NCBI RefSeq assembly: GCF_051014685.1
Contig: NC_135056.1
Location: 7,626,001 to 7,690,000 of the forward strand
DNA: 64,000 nucleotides
Reading direction: 5' to 3'
Source of the DNA: Ptiloglossa arizonensis
Taxonomy: Eukaryota; Arthropoda; Insecta; Hymenoptera; Colletidae
The notes under the pieces were generated by a model that had not been told where the DNA came from, searched no databases, and was given only the letters and a program-made list of their open reading frames with translations. This document shows, piece after piece, positions 12,831 through 26,264 of the stretch; within the stretch, counting starts at the first letter, position 1; each line of letters starts with the position of its first letter. Made by a program: the position numbers and the translations under genes.

Positions 12831-15800
12831 TTGAGAATTTTACGCTGTACAGTATGTAATACGTTGATTATTTCGTACGAGTGTCGTTCATTGCATTGCA
12901 TTAATAAATGGAAGAGACGATCAGTTAGCAGTGAGAGAATTTAGAGAGATAAGCAACCGGGAGCAAGTATAGGTGTAAATGGGATACTTTTCACAGATTA
13001 CCTTCATCATTGTAGGAATATTTAGCTTCATTTTCGTGCAATAATTGAGATTCCACTGTATTTATACGTACCGGTGTTTACAATATTGTCCTAAATTAAT
13101 ATTTGCTGACTCCGTATTGTCTTAACACGGAGAAACACAATTTAAGCGATCGACGAAACGCAAAATAAGCGATAAATTCCGTTTATTTGGTTTTGTTGTT
13201 CAAGCAACTTTGATAATTACTGGTTGTGTCGAGGCAAGGATCGATACGATTGAAATGTATTATAGGAATATCGAATACGCGAAATTTGAGGAGTTTAAAA
13301 ATAAATTGAAACGCAATGACTAGTTATCAGAAACGAAAATTTAATTGAGCTGTTTCGCGTATAGTTTTGTATTTTAGAAACTCTGATTCTCATACCATGA
13401 GAAGATATTGGAAATTACGTTGAAAATGCAACGTTTTGAATTTCTTTAGATTTTGAATAACTTTTTTCTATCACTTGTCCCGATTAGTTTAGTCCCATTA
13501 CTACGTTCAAGCAGAACCTTGCAGTCTGCAATCAACGATCTTATTCTCCTCTCGTTTCCCCCCCTTTCTCCAGCAGCCCGGTTACTGCAGTTCTATCGTC
13601 GTAACTATTTTTGCACGCAGTTTCTTTCATCTTTTTAATCCTTACTTTTGCTTCTTGATGGGAGGACCGAGCGTGGAAACAGAACCATCGATGCATAATG
13701 CACTTTGATCGTGGCAGGGGTTTAAAAGTTCCTTTAAAGATGGGAAATTATAAAATTCAACTGGTTTATTTCATCGATTACCCGATTACGTAAAGAATTA
13801 ACATTTTATATGATTTTCATATCGGCACATACATTCTTCCTCGTTAAAAGAATTTTTTCATATACGTATACGTCCAAATATTTAATACATTCGTTGTATG
13901 TTATTTCAATGGAAAATCGAATACGGAATTAACTCTTTTAGAAGACAATGTCGTTCTCTATAAAAATCTATTGATTTTTTCTCGTGGCTGAAAATTGTTC
14001 AAATGTTCCTGCAGAACTTCTGGATTCTACTGAATACGGTATCCCCGGTAAAAAGAAATTACAAAATGATCCCATGGTATGATAATATTCGAAACAAAAA
14101 AAGGAAAGAAAAGAAAAACACGTTTTTGCGTAGGCGTCGTACAGTCAAGAATTTCAATGATAAAGAGACATTACTTAAAAAAGGCTCGATGTATGAATAA
14201 GAAATTCCGGAGAATCCGCACGCGATAACACGTGACAATGGCTGGAACACCGACTTGCGCGATACAGTATACACATACGGATTCGTAGTAACATGAATGA
14301 AAGGAATAACATTGCAATACTGTAATCTGCGTGTGAGCTAGGCCGTAGATAAGAATTTTGCTATTCGATGACGCAAACGGAACACGTGCGCGAACATGTG
14401 GAAGTCCCCGAGAGATTTCATTATCTTTTGTTTCCGACTTTGAAGTGTTTAAAAGCAATAGTCACGGAGTCGTAAATTATAGGTAACTAAACACACCAGA
14501 CAATAAAGTCGTGCAATTAAAAATCTATACGAAGCAATAAAGCGTCCGCATTACGTGACACGTACTTATGTAAAATTATTTAAACGAGAACATATCGTAA
14601 ACTAATTCCCTGTATTCTATACGGTAACAACGAGAAGAAAATCCTCAAGAATCTGTATGATCTCTACTTGTGTCTTGCAAAGGTTAACCGTTGTTTTACA
14701 AAGGTTAACCTTAAAGGTTAGGCAAAAAGCCAAGAAATCATTACCAATTCAAAGAAATGAACAAAATTTTATCCAAAGAATGCATGACTCTCGTTAAATT
14801 GAACAGTTAGATGAGTTTATATTCATTTAACATGATGTAGTATCATCCTATAATTTAAATTCTGATTTTTATTTAACCAGTAACGAACAAAAAGTAGTTT
14901 ATCTTTTATTCGGGCGACGTATTTGCAGAAGAGTTTCACACCGGATGTAAGATTTTTACTTATTTTTAGACTACAATGAAGTAAGTAGGTGGGCTCATAT
15001 TTGAAACATAAACGGTTCTCGGCTGTCTGCTTTTCACAAACAGTTTTTATGTACAACTGACAAATGGAGACTTTTGAGACTTAAAACGGTACACTTAGTT
15101 GCAATATCTTTGGTCCGAATAATGAATTTTAATCTAAGTCATTTCTCTTCTGATAACGACACCTAAACGAAGAATTTTAAGAAAAAATTACGCGATCTCT
15201 TCGAAAAGCTTTGTATTTGAATAAAATCATTCAATTTTCTATCGAGGTTATTACTAAGAAATATTGTTTTAGCATATATTATATTAACTATACCCAAGGG
15301 TTTATAAAACGGGATAAGAGGTCACCCATCACATCCCAAACTCAGGAAATTTTCACTGGTAGGAAATTAGCAAAAAAAAACAAAGAGTTCGTTTTAAAAA
15401 TGGTTATAGAAATGTAGATAATGTCTCGTTATAATAGTCAACCCGTATCAGATAGCAGTACCTACTTTATCGCGTTGTGTGTCTAGAAAATCTCTACGTG
15501 CCTACTTAAGGGTTAAAAAAAAATGATAGAGGGCAGTTATATTATGTAGATCGCTTAGACTGGAGAGTGAATTCGTCTATTTGTCACTCGACGGTTAACG
15601 TGTTGGAAATCAAGTTTAGTAAAATAGAAACGGCCAATTCGACGGTTGGTTGCGTGTTTCGATGTACGAGATTAAGACAAGAATATAATTTTCGTCGCAA
15701 ATAATCAAGGGGTAAGCTCTATCGCGGGGAACGCTACAAAAATGGAACGTGACCGAATTTCCGGCAACAAGATGGTACACGTGACACCGGATACGAAACC

Positions 15801-18165
15801 ACAGTTGTTACGTGCTTAAAGCACTTAACGAAATTAAAGCGAAAGAACGTGCTTGGTTTTGCATGTGATATCCAGCCGTGTGGTTACGCTGCCTCACGTT
15901 GGCCACAATTGCGATCACACGCCTCGCGTCACGTGGATCTGCACGATTGCGTATTGCTGCGAAAAGAAAGGGATAACGTTCGCGATCGCGACGATCTACG
16001 AAAGATCGCGAAACGTAAAATCGTTTGGAGCGTTTACCGCTGCGACTGTCGATTTTTCAGCTTCCTTAAATCCGGGTAATAAGACTTGACATTTAAATGA
16101 ACGGAGGTTGGTGCAGTTAACGCAATTGTATTGGTACAGGAGAGAGTGACCCAGTTGCAAAATCTTCCATGTAATAGAGATTGCTGATTCGAAAAAGATT
16201 TTTAATCGCATTTATTTCCAGTAGGAGAATAACGATTTTAGGAGATATATTTCCTTTGATCGGAAGCGGTGCGAATTGACTCTGCTAGAAAAATTGGTTA
16301 ATAATGATAATTGAAAAATGTAGCATTTTTAAAGTTTGTTCGTTATGCCTGTATTTCGTTGAGATTCTGCTCTTTGGTAGTAAATATCCTGATGCTGAGA
16401 AATTTGGAAACTTATACTATATTGATCGTAGTATGTATAAATATTTAATTTTTAATAATGAAATATATATACAGCGCGAAACACATTGTACAAAGTTATT
16501 ACTACTCCAATTTTTTCTGTATAAAAATTTGTATCTTGATATAACTCTTTTAAAGAGAAATGAACATTTGTCTACGTTAATTAAATAATTACGGTAATGC
16601 GATTATAAGAAAATCAACAATAGTGTTATAAGTTAGAAGTAATTTAATATATATTTTGAATGGTATCGATACACTTGCAAATTTTTATCTATGAATTTTT
16701 AGTATTATTTAAAACATCTAATACTGGAAAACGTACCGTTGGAATGAAATGCGGTTTTTCTGAATTGAAAAACAGAAACTCGGAATATAAATTATTTTTA
16801 AAGCATCTTAAATTACGTATCTATAGATGTGGATATGCAAAATGCGCACGTGTGTGGATCGATGCCAATTCTAAATTGGAAATACATAGTGCAATCCTAA
16901 ATACGAATGGAAATAAATAGACCTAAGGAGAATTTTTCGTCACGACATTGATTCATAAATTAACTTACATTTTATTAAACTATTCAATAACGACCATTAA
17001 CATCAATTACAGCTATTTTGTTTAAACAAGCTAGAATTCATTCGATTTACCTTCCAACACGTTACTAGGAAATTAATGGTAGAATGTACACGTGTCTCTG
17101 AAGCAAGTGACTCAACGTCAAGCGATGATTTGATACAACGATGATAGGATTTAATATCCGTTGTAATAACGCAATTTCACTGTTGGAATAAATTAAAAAT
17201 ATAATTTCAATATTAAAGATACTCTCGTTAAATTACTGATATTATTCGCTACGCTTGTTTATAATGTATCGAAAGTATGTATAACGATAGACAATCCGAA
17301 AATTGAATCACAGCTCTGTATTTACCAAAATTTTTCTGTTCCAGAATTTTAATAGAAAAATGTTGCAATAAGCGTGCGTTTACGAATGGCTGGCAGAAAT
17401 TTTTCCATATATAGGAAGTTGTGGTTATACGTTACACGTGGTACACGTGTACGTCCATGCAATGATTTTTTTCCCGTTCTGAATCGATAGATTGGACTGT
17501 GACGAAACAATCTCGTAACACGATCAACGACGTGACACATAAATCTGCAAGCCTCTCGACGACCGTCACACTAGTTACACGTGCTCTGGCGCAAGTAACA
17601 CTGCGTAACCCGTTTCAATGCATTAACAAACTACTCCTGATGAACAAGGACGTTGTAACGTTTATTCCGCGTACAATTTTAATCAATTTTTATGAGCAAT
17701 TGTCTATGTATCAGGTAACTTCATGACTCATTACGCTTTCTACCGTTTAAGTAAATATCATTCTAGGAATAGTATATTCACATACACTCACTTACACGAG
17801 AAAGATAATTTATAGTCTGACTATTTTGACCACTTCCTTGACGAGTTTATTTCAATAGTCGGTATAAAAGAAGGTGAAGTTTTTTTATTTCATTTTTTAA
17901 ATATCTAAACCTTAAATATCTAAGTTACAAAAATATGTTTAAACGTATCCACTTCAAATGTTTTATTCGAGAAAAATTACTTCCTATATTTTTCAACCGT
18001 TACATGAATAGGTAAAATATCAATATGATCAAATCGTTGAATTTTTCATTTATTATCACTCTCCAGCTTGCACCAATTATTCTGAAGCACCGATAAACAT
18101 AAATTCTTTTAAATGTTACTACTTCCAAACTTCCGGACCTCGATGCAAATGTAAATTAACTACCA
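12831..18165. other. gene desert with scattered E-boxes
   Basis: No exon or RNA gene is recognised. CACGTG sites lie at 14229, 14383, 15778, 15930, 16847, 17089, 17435, 17444 and 17578. The block around 15.84-16.03 kb is relatively GC-rich and contains two overlapping open frames of about 77 codons without any recognisable domain. A short duplication of AAAGGTTAACC lies at about 14680-14715. Confidence 0.45.
17435..17452. promoter_or_regulatory. tandem E-box pair
   Basis: Two CACGTG sites (17435-17440 and 17444-17449) are separated by only GTA. The second lies inside the perfect 12-bp palindrome GTACACGTGTAC (17441-17452), and a third site follows at 17578. Closely spaced paired E-boxes are a known arrangement in circadian and bHLH-PAS targets, though usually with a slightly wider gap. 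Function here is inferred. Confidence 0.4.
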
Positions 18166-18190
18166 GTGTATGTGTGTGTGTGTGTGTGTA
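18166..18190. repeat. (TG)n microsatellite
   Basis: A run of about eleven TG dinucleotides in otherwise unremarkable sequence. Confidence 0.95.
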
Positions 18191-21100
18191 ACGTCAACTT
18201 CAATTTCTTCGTATTCGTGGGGTTACACAGTACCGAGAATCTCGAGTGTTTACAACTAATCTATACCGCACTGTTTTTGTCAAAATAATAACGTTTCCCA
18301 TAATCGCGTGATTACATCGAATAAATAGTCGTATATTTATATACTCTATGTGTTCCTTATCGAACGATTCGAATATCTTCGAGAGAATTTTTGTAGATAT
18401 ACATAAGTACTTTGGTGAACGCATCGCGAAATTAAGATCTCCGTTGATTAAATGGAATCGTAACACTCGTAACCGACTCGTGTCGGAAAATAAGTGAACG
18501 CTGAAATCTACGCGACGGCGTGAGCACCGTGGCGAATGAAAGAAAGAGATCGTACACGTCGAATTGAAATTCTCGTTGACCTTCCCGTAAGTACCCATTT
18601 CAGCCCTCGTTATCTTCCACGTGTAAATGTCGTCCACGTGCGACCACGTATATCGGCGCACATTTTACATGTCTGGGCTAAAATAAGTATTTAAGTGAAA
18701 TCAAGCGTGGGTTTTGCCTTTCAGGACGCTCGACCGTCGCAAAATCGAGCCGAGGTGTTAAGTTTAGAGCAGAAATTGTATAGTTCACCAATCCATTGCG
18801 CAATTACCAAACTTGCCGCTACGATATAGACGCGTCATCCTTCGATAAGACAACGTTCAATGTTTCCCGAAGCTCCCTAGACTAATTGCACCGTTTGGGA
18901 TTTATTAACGACACCGCGAACGAAACTTTCGGTCACGATCGCACCTCGATGTAGACAATAGAAGTTGTAAAATTTCTACGCGTCTCGTCTATCGAACGAT
19001 ATTTGGAAAATTTAAGTTACTTTTACGATCATCCACGTATTAAAATGGAACTTTAATATTTTCGAAGCTACGTCGATCAATTACAATTTTTAGCACTCGT
19101 TGGCGATATTTTGAAACAAAAATTAATGCCGAAGTTGCACAATTTTTATACGCTTGATCTATCGAATTCTATTTTATTGATACGAATAGTGGGTAATTAA
19201 ATAACGAACGGAACGGGTGAATAATTAAACGATTTTAACAAGGTTCAAATTTCCGGAAACTAAAGTATTTTAGTTTTTAAGAATTTCCGATATCAAACAG
19301 TATCAAATGGATCGTATCAATGTGAAGTAGTATTATAGTATTGTGAATTGTAGTCGGTCTTTTTACATTACTGCAATACTACAACATATATGTGCATTTG
19401 TACAAGGTGGAATATTTCAAAATATATACAAGTGTATAAAATTTCCTAAGAATGAGAATGACGTATGTTACTACATTTTGAGAAATTAATACTTAAGTGT
19501 CGTGTATGATGTAAGAAAAGGTAATATCAAAATAATTAATTTTTTCATTTTTGTTTCTTACTTCACTTTCATTCTTATAAACTCAAATGATGTCTTGAAA
19601 GGAAAATTTTGTATTGTTTTCTGTGTCTAATGAAAATAATATCCTGCAAGAAAAAAATTTTTATTTATTATAACATTGATGGAAACATGTTTTCCCCTTC
19701 AAACATTTTAACCTTCTATTTAAATAATCCATTATGTATATACTTTAATTTGAAAAATAAGTACAATATTTGGTAATAGCATATTTTAAGGAAGTATATT
19801 AAATTATATGATAATTAAAAATTAGTGAGAACTGTTTCGTTGAAAATTACTTTATAATTTCTTTGTAATTCATTATATACTGTTACGATTATATCTGTAT
19901 GACATAAAAGCAATAAAATTTTCATTTTTAATATATTATTTTTAGATAAATAAAATTAAACTTTGAGAGTAATATTTACATTGTTATTATATTCAATATT
20001 ATACATTTTATGTTTTATTACATTTATAAATCAAAATTTTAATAAATTGCCTTCGAATTATCGTTAGAAATATCCGTATAAATTACCAAGTTCAAGTGTC
20101 GGAGATTTTGCACATTTACAATGTACGCTATAAAAGATTATTATTTAACACTGCGGAGTATATTAATAAATAGTTATCAGATTATCACGCGAAGAATCGC
20201 CAGTTGCAATAGAAAACTCATTTAAGTAGATCACACGTGGTGATATCAGTATAAATATATTTGTACAGACTGTGTTTAATCAGAACCGTATTAATTCTAC
20301 TGTTGCGTGCAATACGCGATACTATAATGCAATAAGTATGTTAAGTTGAGAACGGAATACACGTTACGCCTGCATTCTTGTCTCGTATTACAAATCCAAG
20401 TAGAAAATGAAACACGATGCCGATATTGCTGATAGTTTTATCTTATGTACGTTTTACGATTAAATTTATTAAACAGATTGGCTTAATAAGTACGAACACA
20501 GGATTTAAAATACCACGTGCGAAAATTGTAACTGAAAGAATTATGAATCACGTTTGTTTTGGTAGATATTTAATACACGTTAGACACGAATGAATATTTT
20601 AGTACTACAAAATATATAACTCGAATATAAGAATCTATGTAAGTCCGTTACGAAATTGAAATCGACGTGTTTCATTGATATATGGAGTATTTGATTATTG
20701 GTACGATGATACATAAATACAGACAATATTAGCACTAAACATCACGTTACGACTCACCAATTTACAAGCAAGTACGATGTAGCCCCAAGGATTTCAAAAC
20801 AGACTTTTCCCGTAAGCAGATTACTGTCTTCGCCGCTTCCGTTGTCAATCACTCTAAAGTTCGATGCCGATCAATTACAAAACCACTTTTCTAACGTAAC
20901 GTTTGAACTTTTTTTCTCGATTGAATCTCGAATCGCGTTTCGAATCAATATTAGAACAAACTTACGAACGTCACTTAAAGCATATAATTGCATATGATTT
21001 TACCGTTACGGGATTGTTCGAATTTATTCTGAACAAGATCGCGAACTTTAAACTATGTCACAGCACGTGGAACGTTGATAGACTGCTTATGAACGTTCAG

Positions 21101-23600
21101 ACACGACGGTCGTTCATCCTGACAGTTCAGAAGAATGATCTAAATCCACCGGCGTCTGTACATCGACTAACGGCGATAGAGCACCGCCATATTATCCCTC
21201 CTCGTGGTTACGCGCAACATGGTCACGCGTGCGTAGATGCACGATTCTCGTGCACGCGCCTCGAGCTTCGATATTACGACAATCTTGATAACAAAAGCCG
21301 CGGCACGTGCATCCCCACCTCAAATTGGATCTTCCAAAAGATCCGCGGGAAAGCCGAATGGAACGTTCCGTGCTTCATAGAATTTTGTTTCACGCGGTGC
21401 CAGAGAAGTGTCAAAACTCTTTAGCCTCGGGTTCGGAACAGTTTTTCTCGTCGAACGAGGCCTCGACTTTCAAATAAAGGAAGACTTTTGGCACGTTTCT
21501 TAGCTTGTCGTTACATTAAGTATACATACAGCTTGACACTTGAGACTTTGTATCGGAAATATTTCCATGATTATTTATCCAAATTACATTATTCATCTAT
21601 CGGAAAAAATATTTGTCCTTTGGCTAAATCAGTTTTACACGCTAAGGCAGTAAGAAGCTTGAAGTATAATTTATCTTACTTTTGACTTCAAATTTGGAAT
21701 GAAATGCATTTGTTCGTGTATTAATAGGATATTAAGTTTGATATACAGCTCACAGGTGAATATATCTGCTACGTGCAATTCAACTTCCATACGTTACTGT
21801 ATAATTTAAAGTTAAAAGTTTAACATTAATTTTGTTTTTACTTAACGCGGTTCAAATATTTCGAAAACGATATATCGAAATATTCTTTGATTTTAACGAG
21901 TACGTAACATTTTGAAGTAACCGAAGTGGCATATATTATTCAACGGTAAATTCTATATCTTAATCATTTTTTGCTCTTAAATTTAACTATTGAGAAACGA
22001 AGGTCCCGGAATCTATGAACTCATTAATATTATCAACAACTCGATGGATGCAACTCGTATACTATTTCAAGCACCGGATCAATGCACTTTACACACAATT
22101 ATACATTTCTTATAAATTACTAAATTTCAACGATTCGTGTCCCACATTTGATAATACCTCTAATAAAAATGGAGAACAATATTGAAAATAAAATTATACA
22201 ATTACTTTTATCTAACATTTACAGCGGATGACACATTCAAATACAAGATATTGATATAAAATCTATACCACTGTAAGCAATATCATTTAATATTGTAACA
22301 GAGGACTTATTGCTTGAAATGTTGTACCTTCGATTAACATAATACTTGAGATGGGCAGACTGAACAGTTTTGAACGAACAAAACGTCAAAGAATGAGCAA
22401 TACTGAATGTAGACTCGAACAATGAACGTGTAAGATAACAGGACACACGGGGCCACTTGTAAGGTTCCAACGTGTTGCGACAATCGTTCCGGGTCGATCT
22501 CACAAATCGTTATAAACGTCGCCAGATGATTTCTAAATCGGATGTGAAATCTATGTCAAAGCAAACGGAGGATTAAAGTTTCGCTGCCGGCACGTGGTCT
22601 CGGTTAAGGACGCCATAGCGATTTCATCAAAGGGAATTAGTCATTTCGATGATATGAATATATATCACGGTAATAAAACCACCTTTTCTACGGTACGTAA
22701 TTAACTGTCCACACGTTTTCCGGTTACTTGCAAGAAGACGACCGTTAATATACACTTGACCCTATCAGATGGGTTAGCTATGTACGGAAAAAAGTAGAAG
22801 AAAAACAAATTTGAATTATTTATAGTATTCTTCGATCGTTAACACTCCATATTTTCACTACGATAAAATCATTGAAATTATAAATTGTTAGTAATTCGAT
22901 GGTAGAATTATTTGCAGTAGAATTTAAAAACACACTTAAGCATATTATATATATATATATATATATATTCTATGTACTTGATGCAAGTCTGAATAGTTAA
23001 TGCGAATGGTCTGGTACACTATGAAAAGTTAAATATGAATTAAAGTAACAACTCTCCCTCTCGTCCTCCCACTATTTTACAGACGACGTTTTAAAAGCAT
23101 CAGAAATTACGTAATAAAAATTTCAAGGCATTATTTAAACGATCGAAGACGATATCGTACGGAAAAGAGAAAAAACACACGGAAATCCTTCATCGAGCCA
23201 ATTTAATTATAATTATACGCCATATATACATCTATGTACATTTTTCTCAGCTGTACTCAACTTGCGTATTCAATCTCGTTCTTTGTCCCGTACTTTCACT
23301 TTATTTCCCAATTTCGTAGTCCGATTTACAATAAGGGCAACGGTACAAATAAACGGACGATCGATAACGAAAAATCAATTTTCGCCGAACCGGTGTGAAG
23401 TTCGCAAAAAATTGTTCTCTCGCAATCTACTCCTTGTAAAATTTCATTCCTCGCTGCGTCTACAATGAACGTTATAAGGAAAAAAGAATCAAGAAACCGA
23501 TGCGTCTTCTGTGTTGATAATATTTTCGAATAAATTGTCCCGAGGCACGGAATTTCAGATTCCTCTGTAATTACGGAATATCGAGACAATTTTAACATCT
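18191..23600. other. gene desert with scattered E-boxes and two long unassigned frames
   Basis: No exon can be supported. A 153-codon frame (18200-18661, minus) and a 173-codon frame (20903-21424, plus) are open but have no recognisable domain, signal peptide or splice context. The second spans a GC-rich pocket (about 21.06-21.38 kb) with E-boxes at 21064 and 21304. Other E-boxes lie at 18618, 18635, 20234, 20514 and 22591. A 26-bp TA run lies at 22943-22968. The interval 19.3-20.1 kb is extremely AT-rich. Confidence 0.4.
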
Positions 23601-24030
23601 CACTGTTTTCCAGGAAGGCAAGAAAGAGGGATCGTGTAATGATTTTGGAGTGTGTGCAGAAAGGCAAGCCGAAAGCAAGAGGGAAACATCGGCGTCGCGA
23701 TCGAGAAGAAAACGGAGAGGAGGTCAGAGGAAGAAGGGGAAGGAAGTCGCACGTGGAGCCAACTTCCCCACTCTTTCTCGGTTTCTCGTCTGAAAGGAGC
23801 GTCCTTCACCAATCCTCCCATCCCTTCTGGTCCGCCAACCTTTTTCGACCGTCACAATGTTTCCCCTACTCGGCAAAGATCACGATGACCCGCAACCAAT
23901 CAGGGTCGTTTGCAATGCCTCCACGTGGCTTACACCCATATCGGTGCATATACACACTCAGTGTATGCAGCTACTGGCAAAACATCACGTGCAACGTTCA
24001 ATCGTTTAAAACGAGCACATTCGTCTAAAA
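23600..24030. promoter_or_regulatory. GC-rich, purine-biased islet with CCAAT box and three E-boxes
   Basis: A block of high G+C begins with a purine-rich strand (about 23650-23755) and continues with CACGTG at 23750, 23922 and 23986 and a CCAAT-box-like AACCAATCAGG near 23895. Frames of up to 129 codons are open on both strands but look like composition artefacts, with arginine, glutamate and glycine runs. It could be a promoter or enhancer. It is the last E-box islet before the E-box-free gene block. Confidence 0.35.
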
Positions 24031-26264
24031 TTAATTTAGACGGTTTATCGATACGATGTGGATATAAATGACGGAATAGTCAAGTAACTGAATTGATTGC
24101 TCGATTGTAAATATAATTTTGTAAACATCGTTGAACGATGCACGATTAAAAGAAGAAAATTTTAGGAATACGTGGGTGGGAATAAAGAATTTGAATATAA
24201 TTGGTTAATGCATAACCGGTTTCCTGTTTTGTGGAAAGTCTGTAAATTTTACGAGTTGTATTTACGTGTCGAATCAACTTCTATTTTTCTCGTATTACGA
24301 AAATTTGAAAACGTTTTAAATACTTAAAGCTTCGTTGTCCGCATTGATAAAAACCGTACGCAAATGCCAGAAATTAATGAAACGAATCAGAATGTATGAA
24401 AGGAAGGTAACGAAAAATGTGAAATTGTAGAAATGAATTATTAAAATAAATATTATGCATATTTAAATGTATTAATTTGAAATATATCAAATAAGGTACA
24501 TTCAATGTGTCGCAATAAAATAAAAATAAAAATTTATTTTACTTTCGGAAAAACCTTGATATCTGCGATATTTCCAAGACATATGGTTTCCCACAAAGCC
24601 GCTATTATTTGTATTTGCTATTGTCTATTATTTTCTTTGTTACAAAATAAAACTGTATAAGCAATGTTATGCTAGATATGTACATGCAACATTTGGAGTA
24701 TCACCACATCAATGGCTAGTACATTTACCTTAAGACAATCTAAGAAAGCCGTTTCCACGAGTCAAAGATAAAAATTAGCTTTCTCCTGCTTTTTGATTCG
24801 TAATTTTTCCTTCACAGGATCTTCTTACTCCGATCTATTTACCCGTCAGTCTGTCTACTTCCTTTCACGAACACTTTCATGACCAGTGGAACGAGATTGT
24901 TAAAAGGTACTAGAACCGGCACAAAACACAGTTAAATCCATAGAACTCTGTCAGGTACAGAAGCTTCCATGTGACTACGTAAAAATGCACTATACACGGA
25001 GTTTGCAACACTAAAGCTGTAAATGTATCAACCTTCGGACCGGTTGTCGACGATGAGTTGAGTTGGCACGATCATCGTGGTAAAGGTATTATAAACGAAA
25101 TAATTTGAAAACGCATTGGAATTATTGAAAACAAAATTACATTTCAATCTGCATGATAACGGTTTTATTTGAATTTTTACATTGTTACTAGATAATATTA
25201 TATAATATGAGTATTTAAGTATAATTAGATTATATTTGTATTTTTTTTCAATTGCTTTTAAATATTTACATTACAATGATTAAATGTATAATTATATTAC
25301 ACGCAATAAAAATATTTATAGAGTAAGTTTTTTTCCTCAAATGATGTTTAAAAGCTTTTGTATTACTATGTAATTTTTCCGAATTATTTTATGTTATTCT
25401 TAAACATAATATATTAATTATATAATTTAGAGAATTTATTTGCTAAGCTCTCTTTATCTCTACAATTCTGTGTTAAGGTTCTTTAGTTGTGTTATTTTTG
25501 AAATAGTTAGTTAACTAAATTGACACATTTTATAATTGTATGTAAGTTTTATTACTACAAACTTGAAATACTATACTTTTTCCTGGATAATTTATTAAAT
25601 CTTTTTATTGGGAGATTTGAGTTATTATATAAAACATAAAAAAAATATTTATTAATTATATTAACTGTTATACTTTGTAAAATTAGTTTAAATATCAAAT
25701 TATGGATATTAAAAGAAAATATAATAATTATAAATCATTAAATTTATATATATATATATATATTTTTTCTTAAATACCGATACGCAATCTACACACTTCT
25801 TTAATTCCATAAAAAGTGTAGTTACTTTTGAAACTTCAATTCTTTTTTCAAAAGTATACGAAATAAATATTTGGGAATTGTTGATTCATTTTTTGTTCGT
25901 ACATATATGATGGAAAAACCAATTTTATCGACTAGGAATTTCTATATTTTCTTTAATATTATACACTACCTGCAGAGGTCAGTACTGAAAAATCACAAAT
26001 TGCATTTACTCTATAAAATAATTGTAGTTATTGAACTTAAAAGTAGAAAGTTTAGCATTTATCTAAAGTATTATCGTTATTCAATTTTTCTTGTTAACTT
26101 TACCTCTGCAGACAAAAATACTTAATACGCATAAAGTATTTTGACCACTACTTACTGGCCGTTTGCGCATACGAAATTCGAAATAAGGTTCGTAAGAATG
26201 ATAACGGTCTAAAGGTCGAATGTTTCCATTATTTCAGTGTTAAAAGTACGGTGGGAATTAAAGA
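24031..26264. other. AT-rich intergenic region upstream of Tim8
   Basis: No E-boxes, no recognisable exons and a drop in CpG compared with the desert to the left. A short TA run is at 25746-25763. The Tim8 5' region and promoter should lie in the last few hundred bases, but no TATA or initiator can be singled out. Confidence 0.45.

Larger units (their letters stand above)
71..23991. promoter_or_regulatory. homotypic cluster of 35 CACGTG E-boxes
   Basis: The exact palindrome CACGTG, the canonical E-box of bHLH and bHLH-PAS factors such as Clock/Cycle, Myc/Max, USF and MITF, starts at 71, 1856, 2135, 2327, 2843, 3021, 3067, 4048, 4123, 6779, 7025, 8743, 10040, 10770, 11623, 11772, 14229, 14383, 15778, 15930, 16847, 17089, 17435, 17444, 17578, 18618, 18635, 20234, 20514, 21064, 21304, 22591, 23750, 23922 and 23986. 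At this base composition about two would be expected. The one-mismatch siblings AACGTG/CACGTT are far less enriched, so CpG content alone does not explain it. Flanks differ from site to site, so the sites are not copies of one repeat. T before and A after the core are rare. Regulatory function is inferred; the hexamer positions are observed. Confidence 0.5.

Noticed and set aside
18200..18661. 153-codon minus-strand frame
   Set aside because: No family resemblance; ends in the TG microsatellite edge; composition looks random.
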